Of a DNA stretch of 64,000 bases, positions 1 to 8,520 are shown one piece after another. The stretch is from Methanosarcina sp. DH2 (GTDB lineage: Archaea; Halobacteriota; Methanosarcinia; Methanosarcinales; Methanosarcinaceae): NCBI RefSeq assembly GCF_020804225.1, contig NZ_WJBI01000012.1:88903-152902 (forward strand), given 5' to 3'. Within the stretch, counting starts at the first letter, position 1. Each line of letters starts with the position of its first letter. A model generated the notes under the pieces. That model searched no databases and was not told where the DNA came from. It was given only the letters and a program-made list of their open reading frames with translations. Position numbers and translations under genes: made by a program.

Positions 1-204
1 CCAAAAAAGAGAGATGAATGGTTAAGTATATCACCTGAGGAGATTATATTAAGGAAATGCTGTTACTGGTATGAAGTGTCAGCAGATGATGATATTTCAG
101 AAAATGAATACACTATTACGATAAAAATTCCTAAAAATAACATATTTCTGCCTGAAACAATTTCCAAAATGTTTGAATATATGAGGTGTGGAGATGAAAT
201 GTGA
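1..204 (+). CDS. 3' end of an unknown gene (partial)
   Basis: An open frame enters from the left edge and stops at TGA 202-204, giving the last 67 residues of a protein whose start lies outside the window. The tail is mixed charged and hydrophobic (it includes SPEEIILRKCCYWYEV and IKIPKNNIFLPETISKMF). I recognise no family. Its end overlaps the start of the next gene by about 17 bases, so the two are probably co-transcribed and translationally coupled. Confidence that it is coding rests on the overlap and the uninterrupted frame only. Confidence 0.6.
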   Translation, partial: PKKRDEWLSISPEEIILRKCCYWYEVSADDDISENEYTITIKIPKNNIFLPETISKMFEYMRCGDEM

Positions 205-1408
205 AATTGAGTATTATCCCGAGAAATATAGTCTTCACTACAACTTGATACCTCTTTATCTTCAGCAAACCGGTTGGAGCAAGGCAGATGAAAAAGATGG
301 GGCTGTAAAGTATTACTTCTCGATAGACGGCGTTAATAAGGTGCCTTTAACTGTTCCAAATCCTAATGCAAGTGATTTCCAGTTTCGTCTTAGGGATTTG
401 ATTAGAGTATTAGAGGCTGTTGAAAAAAAAGGAAGAAAAGAAATAATAGAATCCATCAACAACGTCGACAAAGATGTCTGGAAAATCAGTATTGCAAAAG
501 ATTCAGCTATAAATTCGTTAAGTGTTAGTTCATTTGAAAAAATAATAAAAAATCTAAAGAATTTGATTGAATATTCCGCTTCTGCTGAACAAGTAGCAAA
601 ACCCTATTTTGAACAAAGCCTTTCTACTGGAAAAAGTTACTCCAAAAAATGTAGGATTGGTCACACATTTAGGGGTAGTTATGGGATTACTATAGAAACG
701 CCTGTAGAAGAACCTATAAATGATACTGAAAATTATGCCCAAAAGGATCAATACACTCCTATAGGAAGAAAAGTCACTGAGCGTATTTTTAGGAGCTTGA
801 AGTTAATTGAGCAGGAAAAATATATTGAAGATTTGACATCGCTGTACGAAGAAAGTATTAATGGAAATATTTGTGTAGCTTTAAGAAACTTATTGGAACT
901 CTCAGAAGGAGACATTGAATATGCTGTGAACTTTTCCCCTATTTGGGATGCCCCTAAAGAAATGGTGGAAAATCCAAAAGTTTGCATTAAACATTCAAAC
1001 ATCAGTTATTTGAATGAAATCTATGAAAAATTGCATCAAGAATATGAAACTATAACTAACTGCACAGTAATTGGTACGATCATAGAATTAAAACATATTT
1101 TTAATGAAGAAGATGAATCCGACTATAATATAAGAATCTTAGGTCATCGTGCAGAAAGTCAGGAAAATGATTATCATATAACTCTTAAAAAAGGAGATTA
1201 TCTTAAAGCATGTCTAATACATACTGATAGTGTTAAAATTAAGAAGAATAAGTTAATAGAGGTCTCTGGAAATCTTAGGCGAACTAAAAATAAATGGTTT
1301 ATAGACTCATATTCTAATTTTAATGAAATTCATGATGAAAGGACAAGTAAGGCTCTAAAAAGTAAAAACCAAGCGCAGCTAATTTCTTTTAAAGATGTTG
1401 ACTTTTAA
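188..1408 (+). CDS. Hypothetical protein, 406 aa
   Basis: Soluble protein of unknown function with no signal peptide or membrane segment. GTG 188 and ATG 194 are both possible starts inside the end of the preceding gene; ATG 194 would remove two residues. The N-terminal half is mixed alpha/beta and Lys/Glu-rich. The C-terminal part (about residues 288-380) reads as a run of short beta strands, with segments such as CTVIGTIIELKH, DYLKACLIHTDSVKI and LIEVSGNLRR, and might be a small beta-barrel, but I cannot name a family. Low GC and A-rich codon use match the accessory genes that follow rather than the metabolic genes later in the window. The partner upstream is equally unknown. Confidence 0.7.
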   Translation: MEMKCEIEYYPEKYSLHYNLIPLYLQQTGWSKADEKDGAVKYYFSIDGVNKVPLTVPNPNASDFQFRLRDLIRVLEAVEKKGRKEIIESINNVDKDVWKISIAKDSAINSLSVSSFEKIIKNLKNLIEYSASAEQVAKPYFEQSLSTGKSYSKKCRIGHTFRGSYGITIETPVEEPINDTENYAQKDQYTPIGRKVTERIFRSLKLIEQEKYIEDLTSLYEESINGNICVALRNLLELSEGDIEYAVNFSPIWDAPKEMVENPKVCIKHSNISYLNEIYEKLHQEYETITNCTVIGTIIELKHIFNEEDESDYNIRILGHRAESQENDYHITLKKGDYLKACLIHTDSVKIKKNKLIEVSGNLRRTKNKWFIDSYSNFNEIHDERTSKALKSKNQAQLISFKDVDF

Positions 1409-1838
1409 TTAGTTTTTCAGAACCAAAAACATTTGTTCATTTGTATTCTTTTAGAATCTTTCTCCTATCATTACTTTCCTATCCTTTTTTATTTAGCAGA
1501 TACATAGTAAATCTGATCAGACGTCATTACCTCAGTTTTAGGTATAAGCTGTATGGACTTTTGTTTTAAATATAGAAATTTCAGGTTCCTTTTTCATATA
1601 ACAGAGATGCCGGCAGTTAGACGGAAAATATAATAAAAACTGTTTTCTTGGATAGATCGGAAAAGAAGCAACTCTCGATGGTTCTGTTAAAAAATGAATC
1701 TTCTCTGTCTTATGCCTTCAAAAACTAACTAAACTTCAAAACAGCGGCTCAATCGAGGTATTTCCAATCGAAAGATTTGAGGGGGATTGGATGGAAATAT
1801 AATAAAATAGTTATATCGCTTCGGTTTATAGTTCAAAC
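1409..1838. other. Intergenic gap with one repeat copy
   Basis: AT-rich 430 base gap between convergent genes. No credible gene. Its right part holds a copy (1771-1826) of the repeat found at the 3' side of each zinc-ribbon paralogue. Confidence 0.6.
1771..1826. repeat. Dispersed repeat copy 1 (3' flank of zinc-ribbon paralogue)
   Basis: Shares the core GATTTGAGGGGG, then GGAAATATAATAAAA, then GTTATAT with copies at 2801, 3773, 4771 and 8707. It lies just downstream of the minus-strand gene ending at 1839, so in that orientation it presents a T-rich run that could serve as an archaeal terminator. Confidence 0.7.
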
Positions 1839-2600
1839 TTAAAGTCTCGGGTCACTTCCTCTACTTTCATAAGAAATAGTACTGTCCATACTAGAGAGAC
1901 CTTTCTGTATTGCAATATTTATGTGTCCGCAGCCTTCGCACCGATAATACCTGATGTCGGTTGTAGCCATGTAGTCGACGACTTTTGCATCAGGTCTTCT
2001 GCACTCGGGCAGGATTCCTGTTCTACTGCATTTCTCGCATTTTATCTCTACCTTACGTTCTTTTCTTACTTTATAGCATCTTACTGTCTCTGGAATTTCG
2101 CTGATATCTATGTTTCCACAGTACTTGCATTTCCAGTATCGAGTTATTGTGACTTTATATGATTTTTCAGTGCTCACTTCTTTGACATCTGGTTCTTTTC
2201 TTTCTTCGTATGTATATTTTTTATGACATTTTTTGCATGTAGTATTTTTTATATAGGGAATATTTAGAAAAGACCCAAGACCGATCACAATAAGTCCTGT
2301 AGGTATTAGAAATAATACGCTTAGTATGAACCCTAATAAAAAATTGATGTTCAGAGCATGATACGTTATCCACAGAACCACTGACATCGAGCATATTCCC
2401 AGAACAATATATATTATCCCTGCAAACAGTATTGCAATCCAACCCAGGTAACCAATAAAAGGAATTCCTTTGAATAACGCTCGATTGTAAATTTCTCCTT
2501 TGTATCTGATTATGCATGTGTTTCCAAACCACTCTATCGAGTAATCTTTATCCGATTTTTCTCCATTTTTTCTCTGGGTTTCTCCGGCAATTTCGGTCAA
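1839..2600 (-). CDS. Membrane-anchored zinc-ribbon protein, paralogue 1 (253 aa)
   Basis: Unknown family. Residues 1-45 are polar, two or more hydrophobic segments (about 50-75 and 80-110) predict membrane insertion, and the rest is cytosolic or external with four CxxC pairs: CKKC, CKYC, CEKC and CEGC. Spacing suggests two zinc ribbons (pairs 1+2 and 3+4). The start is TTG 2600, since no ATG or GTG lies between the upstream in-frame stop and the conserved MTEIAGETQ; an AGAGGAT ribosome binding site precedes it. A complete paralogue (3821-4576) and a broken one (2889-3627) lie next to it, each with a similar 3' repeat, so the unit arose by tandem duplication. Function cannot be assigned; a redox or regulatory membrane role is only a guess. 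Confidence 0.75.
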   Translation of the reverse strand: MTEIAGETQRKNGEKSDKDYSIEWFGNTCIIRYKGEIYNRALFKGIPFIGYLGWIAILFAGIIYIVLGICSMSVVLWITYHALNINFLLGFILSVLFLIPTGLIVIGLGSFLNIPYIKNTTCKKCHKKYTYEERKEPDVKEVSTEKSYKVTITRYWKCKYCGNIDISEIPETVRCYKVRKERKVEIKCEKCSRTGILPECRRPDAKVVDYMATTDIRYYRCEGCGHINIAIQKGLSSMDSTISYESRGSDPRL

Positions 2601-2800
2601 TTGAGCTTCATCTATCCTCTAATGTTCAATAAAAAAAATTATAGATGCTTATTTAGATTATAGATTACTTATAATTTTTTATTTTGGATTTATGGGTGTA
2701 AATGCAGGCATTTTTATTAAATAATCTTTTTTAATGTTTTTTTTTTCTAAAAATAGAATCTATTAGATGCCTGAGAATCCATGCGCCTATTAATAAGGTA

Positions 2801-2850
2801 AAATCGAAGGATTTGAGAGGAACTGGGGCGAAACTATAATAAAAAAGTAA
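2801..2850. repeat. Dispersed repeat copy 2
   Basis: Core GGATTTGAGAGGAACTGGGG then GAAACTATAATAAAA. It sits at the 3' side of the broken paralogue, as copy 1 does for paralogue 1. Confidence 0.65.
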
Positions 2851-2888
2851 TTTACAAATTACGTTTGTCAAGGTTTTTACTCTCTTTT

Positions 2889-3627
2889 ATCAAATAGACG
2901 GCGAATCGAAAGTACAATATTTTTCCTTTTCCACTTTAATATTGACATGTCTACAGTATTTGCACCTGTAATATCTGGTTGTTATGAAAGTAGCTGTCGT
3001 TTTAATCTCCTCCATTTTTATATCGGGATTTCTACACTCGGTACTGATTCCCATTTTTCCGCACTTTTCACACTCTATTTCTTTAGATATTCCCTTTTCT
3101 CCTTTGTAGGCTATGATATCCTCTGAACTCTCACTGCTATCTTTGTATCCACAGTATTTACATTTCCAGTATCGAGTTATTGTGAATGTGTAAGAATCTT
3201 TAGTGCTTACTTCTTTTATATCCGGTTCTTCGCTTTGTTTATAGGCATACTCCCGATGTCATTTTTTGCACTTTGGAGCTTCTACATACTCTTCATCTGA
3301 TAATGTTCCCATTCCACTCAAAAGAAGGAATATGAATACAATTGATGTAAAAAATAGTAAATCTAATATCCTTTCTTCAAAAAATGATCCTGGCAGGAAT
3401 AGAAACGCTAAAGGCACCAAGCAAAAGGCTATAATTTGTATCAACCCTCCAGTAGTATGAACATCAGCTTTTCCATGGGTTTCAATCGAGGGCATCCATT
3501 TTAGAATATTTCTGCTTCCTATTTCTCCTTTATAAGTAGTTATGTAAGTTTTTTGTGTGCACTCTGTTGAATAATCCTCTGTTTCTCCTTCGTTTTTTGT
3601 CTGGAGCTTTTCTTCAATCGCTATCAA
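2889..3627 (-). pseudogene. Zinc-ribbon paralogue 2 interrupted by UGA at a Cys codon
   Basis: The first 122 codons encode the same architecture as the neighbours (polar N-terminus, two hydrophobic segments) up to CKK, then TGA at 3259-3261. The paralogues read CKKC or CERC here, so the stop sits exactly on the second Cys of the first zinc pair. Reading on in the same frame gives at least 106 further sense codons with HREYAY, YWKCKYCG, CEKCGKMG and YYRCKYC, matching the paralogues to near their C-termini around 2889. The start is TTG 3627. TGT to TGA is a one-base change. Methanosarcina is not known to use selenocysteine, so a young nonsense mutation is the simplest reading; the rest of the frame looks undecayed. 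Confidence 0.75.
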
Positions 3628-3772
3628 TTGACTACCTTCTAATTTCTCAAAACATCCTTTAAATATTAATTATGTCTTTACCTCACCTATATTTTTTCTT
3701 TTTCTATTTGAGAATAGTAAGCTGGAAGGTTTCCAAAATTGAAATCTTGACAACGACGCAATTGGAGAACTT

Positions 3773-3830
3773 TCGGTTGAAGGATTTGAGGGGGGCTGGG
3801 GCGGAAATATAATAAAAACGTTATATATTT
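3773..3830. repeat. Dispersed repeat copy 3
   Basis: Best-preserved copy: GGATTTGAGGGGGGCTGGGG then GGAAATATAATAAAA and GTTATAT. It runs up to the 3' end of the paralogue ending at 3821. Confidence 0.7.
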
Positions 3831-4576
3831 GCTCTTATCTCCATTTCCTCTTCCGTGGTATTTAAATTTCCGCAGTAAATGCATTTGTAATACCTAGTTG
3901 TGTTTATAACGCCTTCTGGTCTTGGTCCTATCATCGGAAAAGATTCCTTTTTTACATCGGGATTTCTATACTCGGAATTAATCCCTATCTTTCCACATTT
4001 TTTACATTTTATTTCTTTAGGCTTTCCCTTTGTTCCTTTGTGAGCTTTTATTTTCTCAGGGCTCTCACTGCTATCCATAAATCCGCAATGCTTGCACTTC
4101 CAGTACCTTGTTATTGTGACGTTATATGAGTCTTCAGTACTTGCCTCTTTGATATCTGGTTCTTCCCTTTCTTCATAAGCATAGTTCATATGACATCTTT
4201 CGCATCTGGTAGCCTTCACATAATTTACGTTGTAAATTAGAAAATCGCCGATTAAGTGAATACCCAACCCTACTACAGATCCTAAAATGCATATTAGGAA
4301 ACCAGTAAATTCCTCAGACTTTTCTATATATCCAAAAAAGACTTTAAAAGAACCAAGATAAATTATAGCTCCCAAAAGAGCATTTAACCATCCGGTTACC
4401 TTGGTGGCAATTACTCCGAATCTTCCAATGAAAGGCACCCAGTTGAGAATTTTCCTGTCTCTTATTTCTCCTTTGTATGTGCGTATAGTTGTCCGGTCTT
4501 GATCGCATTCTATCGAATATTCTTTATCTGTCTTTTCGCCGTTTTTCGTCTGGGTTTCTCCGGCAATTTCAGTCAA
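3821..4576 (-). CDS. Membrane-anchored zinc-ribbon protein, paralogue 3 (251 aa)
   Basis: Close relative of the 1839-2600 product: same N-terminus (MTEIAGETQ), two or three hydrophobic segments at about 50-110, then CERC, CKHC, CKKC and CIYC pairs forming two likely zinc ribbons. TTG 4576 is the only usable start near the conserved N-terminus. The DNA upstream (4580-4700) also resembles that upstream of paralogue 1 (2605-2740), including a CTTATAAGT TATA-like element, so gene, promoter and 3' repeat were duplicated together. The acidic C-terminus (TTEEEMEI) differs from paralogue 1. Function unknown. Confidence 0.75.
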   Translation of the reverse strand: MTEIAGETQTKNGEKTDKEYSIECDQDRTTIRTYKGEIRDRKILNWVPFIGRFGVIATKVTGWLNALLGAIIYLGSFKVFFGYIEKSEEFTGFLICILGSVVGLGIHLIGDFLIYNVNYVKATRCERCHMNYAYEEREEPDIKEASTEDSYNVTITRYWKCKHCGFMDSSESPEKIKAHKGTKGKPKEIKCKKCGKIGINSEYRNPDVKKESFPMIGPRPEGVINTTRYYKCIYCGNLNTTEEEMEIRANI

Positions 4577-4919
4577 TTGAGCTTCATCTACCCTTTAATT
4601 TTAATCAAAACAAGCTTAAAAGGTTAATTATATTATAGGCTACTTATAAGTTTTTATTTTAGATTCATAGGCATAAGGATGGATATTTTTGCTAAATTTT
4701 CTACTTTTTATGGCATTTTTGAAGATCTAAGGTATACAGTGCCTGAAAAAAGCAGCCATCCAAATAAGATAGAACAGAAGGATTTGAGGGAAGCTATGGT
4801 AAAAATATAATAAAAAAGTTATATTGCTTCGGCTTTTTGAGGTTCGAAGTTAACTTTTGATTTCAGTTCTGCCGGTAGCAACTTCAAATACTCACAGATT
4901 AAATATTATTCCGGTAAAG
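4577..4919. other. Gap with duplicated promoter and gene-less repeat copy
   Basis: The left half is the promoter region of the minus-strand paralogue 3. The right half holds repeat copy 4 (4771-4840), followed by sequence resembling the 3' end of paralogue 1. This looks like the remnant of a fourth unit whose gene has been lost. Confidence 0.5.
4771..4840. repeat. Dispersed repeat copy 4 (no gene attached)
   Basis: Core GGATTTGAGGG, AAATATAATAAAAAAGTTAT and ATTGCTTCGG. The last stretch matches ATCGCTTCGG beside copy 1, so homology runs past the core. Confidence 0.6.
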
Positions 4920-5087
4920 ATGGAAGGCAAGAGCTTGAATTATACATTCCTGATCGAGCAGGATGAAGACGGGACATATATTGCAAAAGTTCCTGACATA
5001 CCGGGTTGTTATACTCAGGGAAAAACAGTTGAGCAGGCTATGGGGCGCATAAGAGAAGCGATACAGGTATGTCTTGAGGCTGAATAA
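4920..5087 (+). CDS. HicB-like antitoxin domain protein (55 aa)
   Basis: Short protein matching the HicB/UPF0150 fold: LNYTFLIEQDEDGTYIAKVP, then DIPGCYTQGKTVEQAMGRIR and EAIQVCLE. In the family this partial RNase H-like domain binds and neutralises the HicA RNA toxin. I start it at ATG 4920, preceded by GGTAAAG, because upstream residues do not fit the domain. No HicA gene (small, with a G-S-H motif) is visible on either side. The C-terminal DNA-binding segment of longer HicB proteins is absent, though many archaeal members are this short. It is either an orphan or a solo regulator. Confidence 0.75.
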   Translation: MEGKSLNYTFLIEQDEDGTYIAKVPDIPGCYTQGKTVEQAMGRIREAIQVCLEAE

Positions 5088-5108
5088 CGTGAAAAGTACT
5101 TTTTAATA

Positions 5109-5258
5109 TTAGAGTCCCATTTCTTTCTTTACCTCTGAAAGGGATATCAAAGTTCCTTTTTTCTGGCTCTCATGACTTTCATCTACGAGCTTTCTCTCTT
5201 CATCAGTAAGTATGCAGTCTATGTCTATCATATGCTCTCTTATGTCATCCTCTGCCAT
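5109..5258 (-). CDS. Small orphan antitoxin-like protein (49 aa)
   Basis: ATG 5256-5258 to TAA 5109-5111 gives a Glu/Asp-rich peptide whose end, GTLISLSEVKKEMGL, resembles the C-terminal segment of archaeal RelB-type antitoxins. The middle (LTDEERKLVDESHESQKKG) is helical and charged. No RelE-like toxin follows; the DNA downstream is occupied by the HicB-like gene on the other strand. Upstream lies a decayed frame (5280-5505). The call rests on short-motif resemblance only. Confidence 0.45.
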   Translation of the reverse strand: MAEDDIREHMIDIDCILTDEERKLVDESHESQKKGTLISLSEVKKEMGL

Positions 5259-5279
5259 AATAGATGGTTAATACGAATC

Positions 5280-5505
5280 TTATTTGCAGATATCTTTTTC
5301 TCTGAGATCTATTTTTTCTTTCATTGTCCTTGCATGGGTTATGAGGTCACAGAACCTTTTTTTCCGTGTAACCTGTAAAAGCCTCACTTCTGCGTAGAAA
5401 ATACACACTGAGAATTCTTCTCTCTATCAAATGTATCCTCTACTTCCAGCGCTAATTTATCTAGACACTGCAAGTCCTGTCAAACTCTCTCTTTTTCCTG
5501 ATCAT
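5280..5505 (-). pseudogene. Possible decayed small gene
   Basis: The minus strand from ATG 5503-5505 reads MIRKKREFDRTC. A frame change then gives CLDKLALEVEDTFDREKNSQ, and another gives a segment ending MKEKIDLREKDICK at TAA 5280-5282. The composition is coding-like but at least two frameshifts break it. I do not recognise a family. It could be chance. Confidence 0.3.
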
Positions 5506-5699
5506 GCATTAATTTTTAAAGATATCATTTTTGCGATCTTCCTAATTTTTTTATAATACACTGGCTGAAATTGCTTGATTTTAGTATGTATTTTCTAAAG
5601 GTACTATTATATATTTATTCTATAACTGAAAAGACTTTTATCTCCTAAAACCAAAGCTTGGTATCGAATACTAATGGAATACCAAATTGGGGGGAAAAT

Positions 5700-6095
5700 A
5701 TGAGCAATGGTAAAAATACATCAACTGAAAGGGAAAACCAAACAACACCTAGAGACAGAAATGTATCTTTTCAAAGAGAAACAAATTTTGTAGTTCCTTA
5801 TTCACGAGAAAACATCAATAGGTGCAGATGCCCACAATGTCCGGTTCAGGCTGATAGTAAATGTGTAAAAGACAAACTTGAGAATTCGAAAAAGGCAATG
5901 GAGGAAATGCCTGAAGGAGAAGTTCCCAGTTCTGAGGACGTTCCGGGAATATATTGCTCGACAGGCAAAGCGGCCTGCCAGGATCTTAATCCTGATCAGC
6001 AGTGTATCTGTAACACCTGTGATGTCTGGAATGAGTACGTTCTTGAAGAAGCAACACCATCTCAGTACTTCTGTCAGAATGGCAGAGCAAAATGA
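5700..6095 (+). CDS. DUF2769 cysteine-rich protein (131 aa)
   Basis: Soluble Cys-rich protein. After a polar N-terminus (about 1-45) it has CRCPQCPVQADSKCV, then GIYCSTGKAACQDL, CICNTCDVWNEY and YFCQNG, a pattern known to me from DUF2769 proteins, which are common in Methanosarcina. The many Cys pairs suggest a metal site (zinc or Fe-S); no catalytic role is known. I chose ATG 5700 because GGGGGG sits about 8 bases upstream; a longer frame opening at TTG 5658 lacks such a site. It stands alone, with no operon partner. Confidence 0.75.
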   Translation: MSNGKNTSTERENQTTPRDRNVSFQRETNFVVPYSRENINRCRCPQCPVQADSKCVKDKLENSKKAMEEMPEGEVPSSEDVPGIYCSTGKAACQDLNPDQQCICNTCDVWNEYVLEEATPSQYFCQNGRAK

Positions 6096-6212
6096 TTTAT
6101 TTATAGGGCTCTAGCCCTTTGTTTATACATTATTACAATTTTTTTATTTGTTATTGACTATACCGAAAGTATAGAGAAAGATGAGTATGGAGAATGATGA
6201 TTTTCTATCCAG

Positions 6213-6268
6213 TAACTTTATTCCGGATAGGACAATCAAATAACTTTATTCCGGATAGGACAATCAAA
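6213..6268. repeat. Exact 28 bp tandem duplication
   Basis: The unit TAACTTTATTCCGGATAGGA plus CAATCAAA occurs twice head to tail (6213-6240, 6241-6268) in the gap before the minus-strand DUF1232 gene. It probably arose by slippage or recent duplication. Confidence 0.85.
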
Positions 6269-6313
6269 TATGGATAATTGGGCAAATTAAGACCACAGGC
6301 GAACAAATCGCTA

Positions 6314-6706
6314 TCAATTACTCATTTTCCAGGCTCTATAGTTTTCCAGGTCATCTTTAATAAGGCTAGATGCAAAAGCAAGCACAGCAACATCATCTGC
6401 AAATCCGAGTAAAGGAATAATGTCTGGGAGGAAGTCAACCGGACTTATGAGATACAGGAGAGCAACTGTTATCACTAATACCGTTTTCTTCGGAACCGGG
6501 TATCTCTTATTGAAGGAATCTGCCAGCATAGAAAACAATAACCCTAAATAATCCCAAATTTTTCTAAGATCTGTTCGGCGTTGGTGAGCGCCTGTTGCTT
6601 CTTCAGGAGAAAACGTGCTGGTATCAGAAGTTTGATTTGAATTGACATCAAATTGGTCAATATTTGATCCAACTTTTTTCCTTCTGAAATTATTGATTTT
6701 ATCCAT
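6314..6706 (-). CDS. DUF1232 (YkvA-type) membrane protein (130 aa)
   Basis: The C-terminal half carries the DUF1232 signature YLISPVDFLPDIIPLLGFAD followed by DVAVLAFASSLIK, with a hydrophobic segment at about residues 80-105. The N-terminal 55 residues are polar and probably disordered. Biochemical role unknown in the family. ATG 6706 follows GGAGGATT, a strong ribosome binding site. It stands alone, with a duplicated 28 bp segment just past its 3' end. Confidence 0.8.
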   Translation of the reverse strand: MDKINNFRRKKVGSNIDQFDVNSNQTSDTSTFSPEEATGAHQRRTDLRKIWDYLGLLFSMLADSFNKRYPVPKKTVLVITVALLYLISPVDFLPDIIPLLGFADDVAVLAFASSLIKDDLENYRAWKMSN

Positions 6707-7272
6707 AATAATCCTCCAATCTTAAATTGGATTGTACGCAGGGTCTCTTAAACTAACTATAAATTGAATATTTCTTCCTCTTCTTCGGATCAATTGAGGC
6801 AGTTAATGGCTTTCTCAAATATTCAATATTATTTTGGCTCTTACAAATACTACTTCACTAATTATTGTAAAATAAATTTTAAATTAAGCGTTTCTTCCTG
6901 TTTTCGTGAATATTAAAGGACCACTAAAATAATCTAGTGCAAATAAAAATTGTGGTAATAGGTATATTAAGTTTATTGAAGTTAGTTTGAAGGTTACTCA
7001 GTTTAACCTGACTGAACCTTTACGGGACCTCCACTTTAGTAATCATCAAAAAGGAATTATACTTAAAATTAATATTTTTTCAGGTCTTGTTTGAGGAATT
7101 CCTGGAACAGACTACTGCGGGATTACTGAATATTGTCGAATAATTAAGAGGATAAGTAAAAAGTGATTGCAGGCCTTGGCGAGATATCCGACTCTACTAT
7201 TCTAAAAGGGTTGTATCAAGAATTTCTGTCTCAATAATCTCTTTTCCATTGACTGTCAGGAGGTTACTATAA
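6707..7272. other. Intergenic gap with a short coding-like remnant
   Basis: Mostly AT-rich. On the plus strand 7012-7143 is open for 43 codons and ends LFEEFLEQTTAGLLNIVE before TAA. This looks coding-like but has no start codon and no recognisable family. Nothing else seen. Confidence 0.4.
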
Positions 7273-7746
7273 ATGGAGAAAACAGTAAGACTATACAAAT
7301 CCGAAGACTGCAAAGTGATAGTTAAGTTGTTTTATGATACTATCCATGCGGTTAATTTAAAGGATTATAATTCAGCACAACTTGACGTTTGGGCACCAGA
7401 AGAAATCGACATGGATATGTGGGATAAATCAATTTCTAATAACTATACGGTTGTAGTTGAAACTAATGGTCTGATTATTGGCTTTGGTGATCTGGAGGAT
7501 ACCGGATATTTTAACCGGCTTTTTGTGCATAAAGATTTTCAAGGACAGGGAGTAGCAACCATAATCGCAAATGAATTAGAAAAATACGCGAAACAAAACG
7601 GTATTACGGTTGTTACTGCTGAAGCGTCAATCACAGCAAGACCGTTTTTTGAAAAGCGAGGTTATCGAGTAATTGAGATGCAAAGCATTAAGCGTAAAGG
7701 TCAAACTTTAACTAATTTTTTGATGAAAAAACACCTTGACAAATAA
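7273..7746 (+). CDS. GNAT-family N-acetyltransferase (157 aa)
   Basis: Single GNAT domain filling the protein. The substrate-side N-terminus contains VIVKLFYDTIHAVN. The acetyl-CoA motif A is LFVHKDFQGQGVATIIANEL (Q/R-x-x-G-x-G/A type), followed by the C-terminal strand ASITARPFFEKRGY. It resembles YafP-type acetyltransferases, which acetylate an amine on an unknown small molecule or protein using acetyl-CoA in the cytosol. AGGAGGTT lies eight bases before ATG 7273 and sets the start. It is monocistronic as far as visible. Confidence 0.85.
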   Translation: MEKTVRLYKSEDCKVIVKLFYDTIHAVNLKDYNSAQLDVWAPEEIDMDMWDKSISNNYTVVVETNGLIIGFGDLEDTGYFNRLFVHKDFQGQGVATIIANELEKYAKQNGITVVTAEASITARPFFEKRGYRVIEMQSIKRKGQTLTNFLMKKHLDK

Positions 7747-7980
7747 GCATTAGTCCTGTGACACGCTCTACTTGCCCACTTTCGAGGTAAACAGGATAAT
7801 CTCTATATCTGGCAACTTTTACGTGCTCTTAATAAGATTTAAAAGTAAAATGGACTTTCATTACTGTAAAAAGGGGAAGGTATTATCCGTCTTAGATGTA
7901 AATTTCCTCAAGTAAATTCTGAAAGGCACTCAGAACTGATCATAAGAAACTGGATACAGCTACGTGAGCCTAACAATTTC

Positions 7981-8520
7981 GTGTCCGCTATACTTGCAGC
8001 AATCCCATTAATGATCCTGAACACTCTGCTTTCTATAACGGTTCTTGGTATATTTTCGCCTTTCTCTTTAGCAGATGTCGGCATTAATCCTTCACAAACA
8101 ATAACGCTAACTATACACTTACAAGACCTTGCATACCTGATCGGGCTGGTTTTTATCCATGAACTTATTCACCTTGTCTTTATTCCAGGTTTTTTAATGT
8201 CGGATAAAACATTTTTAGGAATTACTTATTTTGGCGGATTTGTTTATTCGGAAGAAGTAATCTCTAAATCAAGGTATACTCTTATTACACTGGCACCTTT
8301 TATCTTGCTCTCAATAATACTGCCTGGAATTCTGGGGGCTCTGGATCTATTAAATCCGTTAGCAAAGATCCTGATATTATTAAACGCTATGAGTTCTGGC
8401 GTTGACATGCTAGGCTTGATCCTTATAATGATCCAGGTGCCTGCAGGTGCTTACTTAACTTTCAACGGGATAGGGACTTACTGGAAAATGATAGATAAGA
8501 GCATTCCCGGAAGCAACTGA
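7981..8520 (+). CDS. DUF3267 putative membrane metalloprotease (at least 179 aa)
   Basis: Four or five hydrophobic segments, with a zinc-protease-like FIHELIHLVF (HExxH) around residue 60 and a second polar site in the fourth segment region, as in DUF3267 proteins. GTG 7981 is the first usable canonical start but has no ribosome binding site. The same frame is open back to 7870 and encodes IIRLRCKFP and then NWIQLREPNNF, which looks like the normal N-terminal part of this family. AAGGGGAAGG sits at 7871-7880, immediately before ATT/ATC codons. Either a non-standard start is used near 7882 or the original ATG was lost. Substrate unknown. Confidence 0.65.
   Translation: MSAILAAIPLMILNTLLSITVLGIFSPFSLADVGINPSQTITLTIHLQDLAYLIGLVFIHELIHLVFIPGFLMSDKTFLGITYFGGFVYSEEVISKSRYTLITLAPFILLSIILPGILGALDLLNPLAKILILLNAMSSGVDMLGLILIMIQVPAGAYLTFNGIGTYWKMIDKSIPGSN

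Noticed and set aside
2889..3627. Selenoprotein call for the UGA-interrupted paralogue
   Set aside because: Methanosarcina is not known to have selenocysteine machinery and no SECIS-like hairpin was noticed, so it is listed as a pseudogene.
4857..4919. Upstream extension of the HicB-like frame as a HicA remnant
   Set aside because: The text THRLNIIPVK faintly recalls HicA, but no G-S-H motif is present and the match is too short to support a call.
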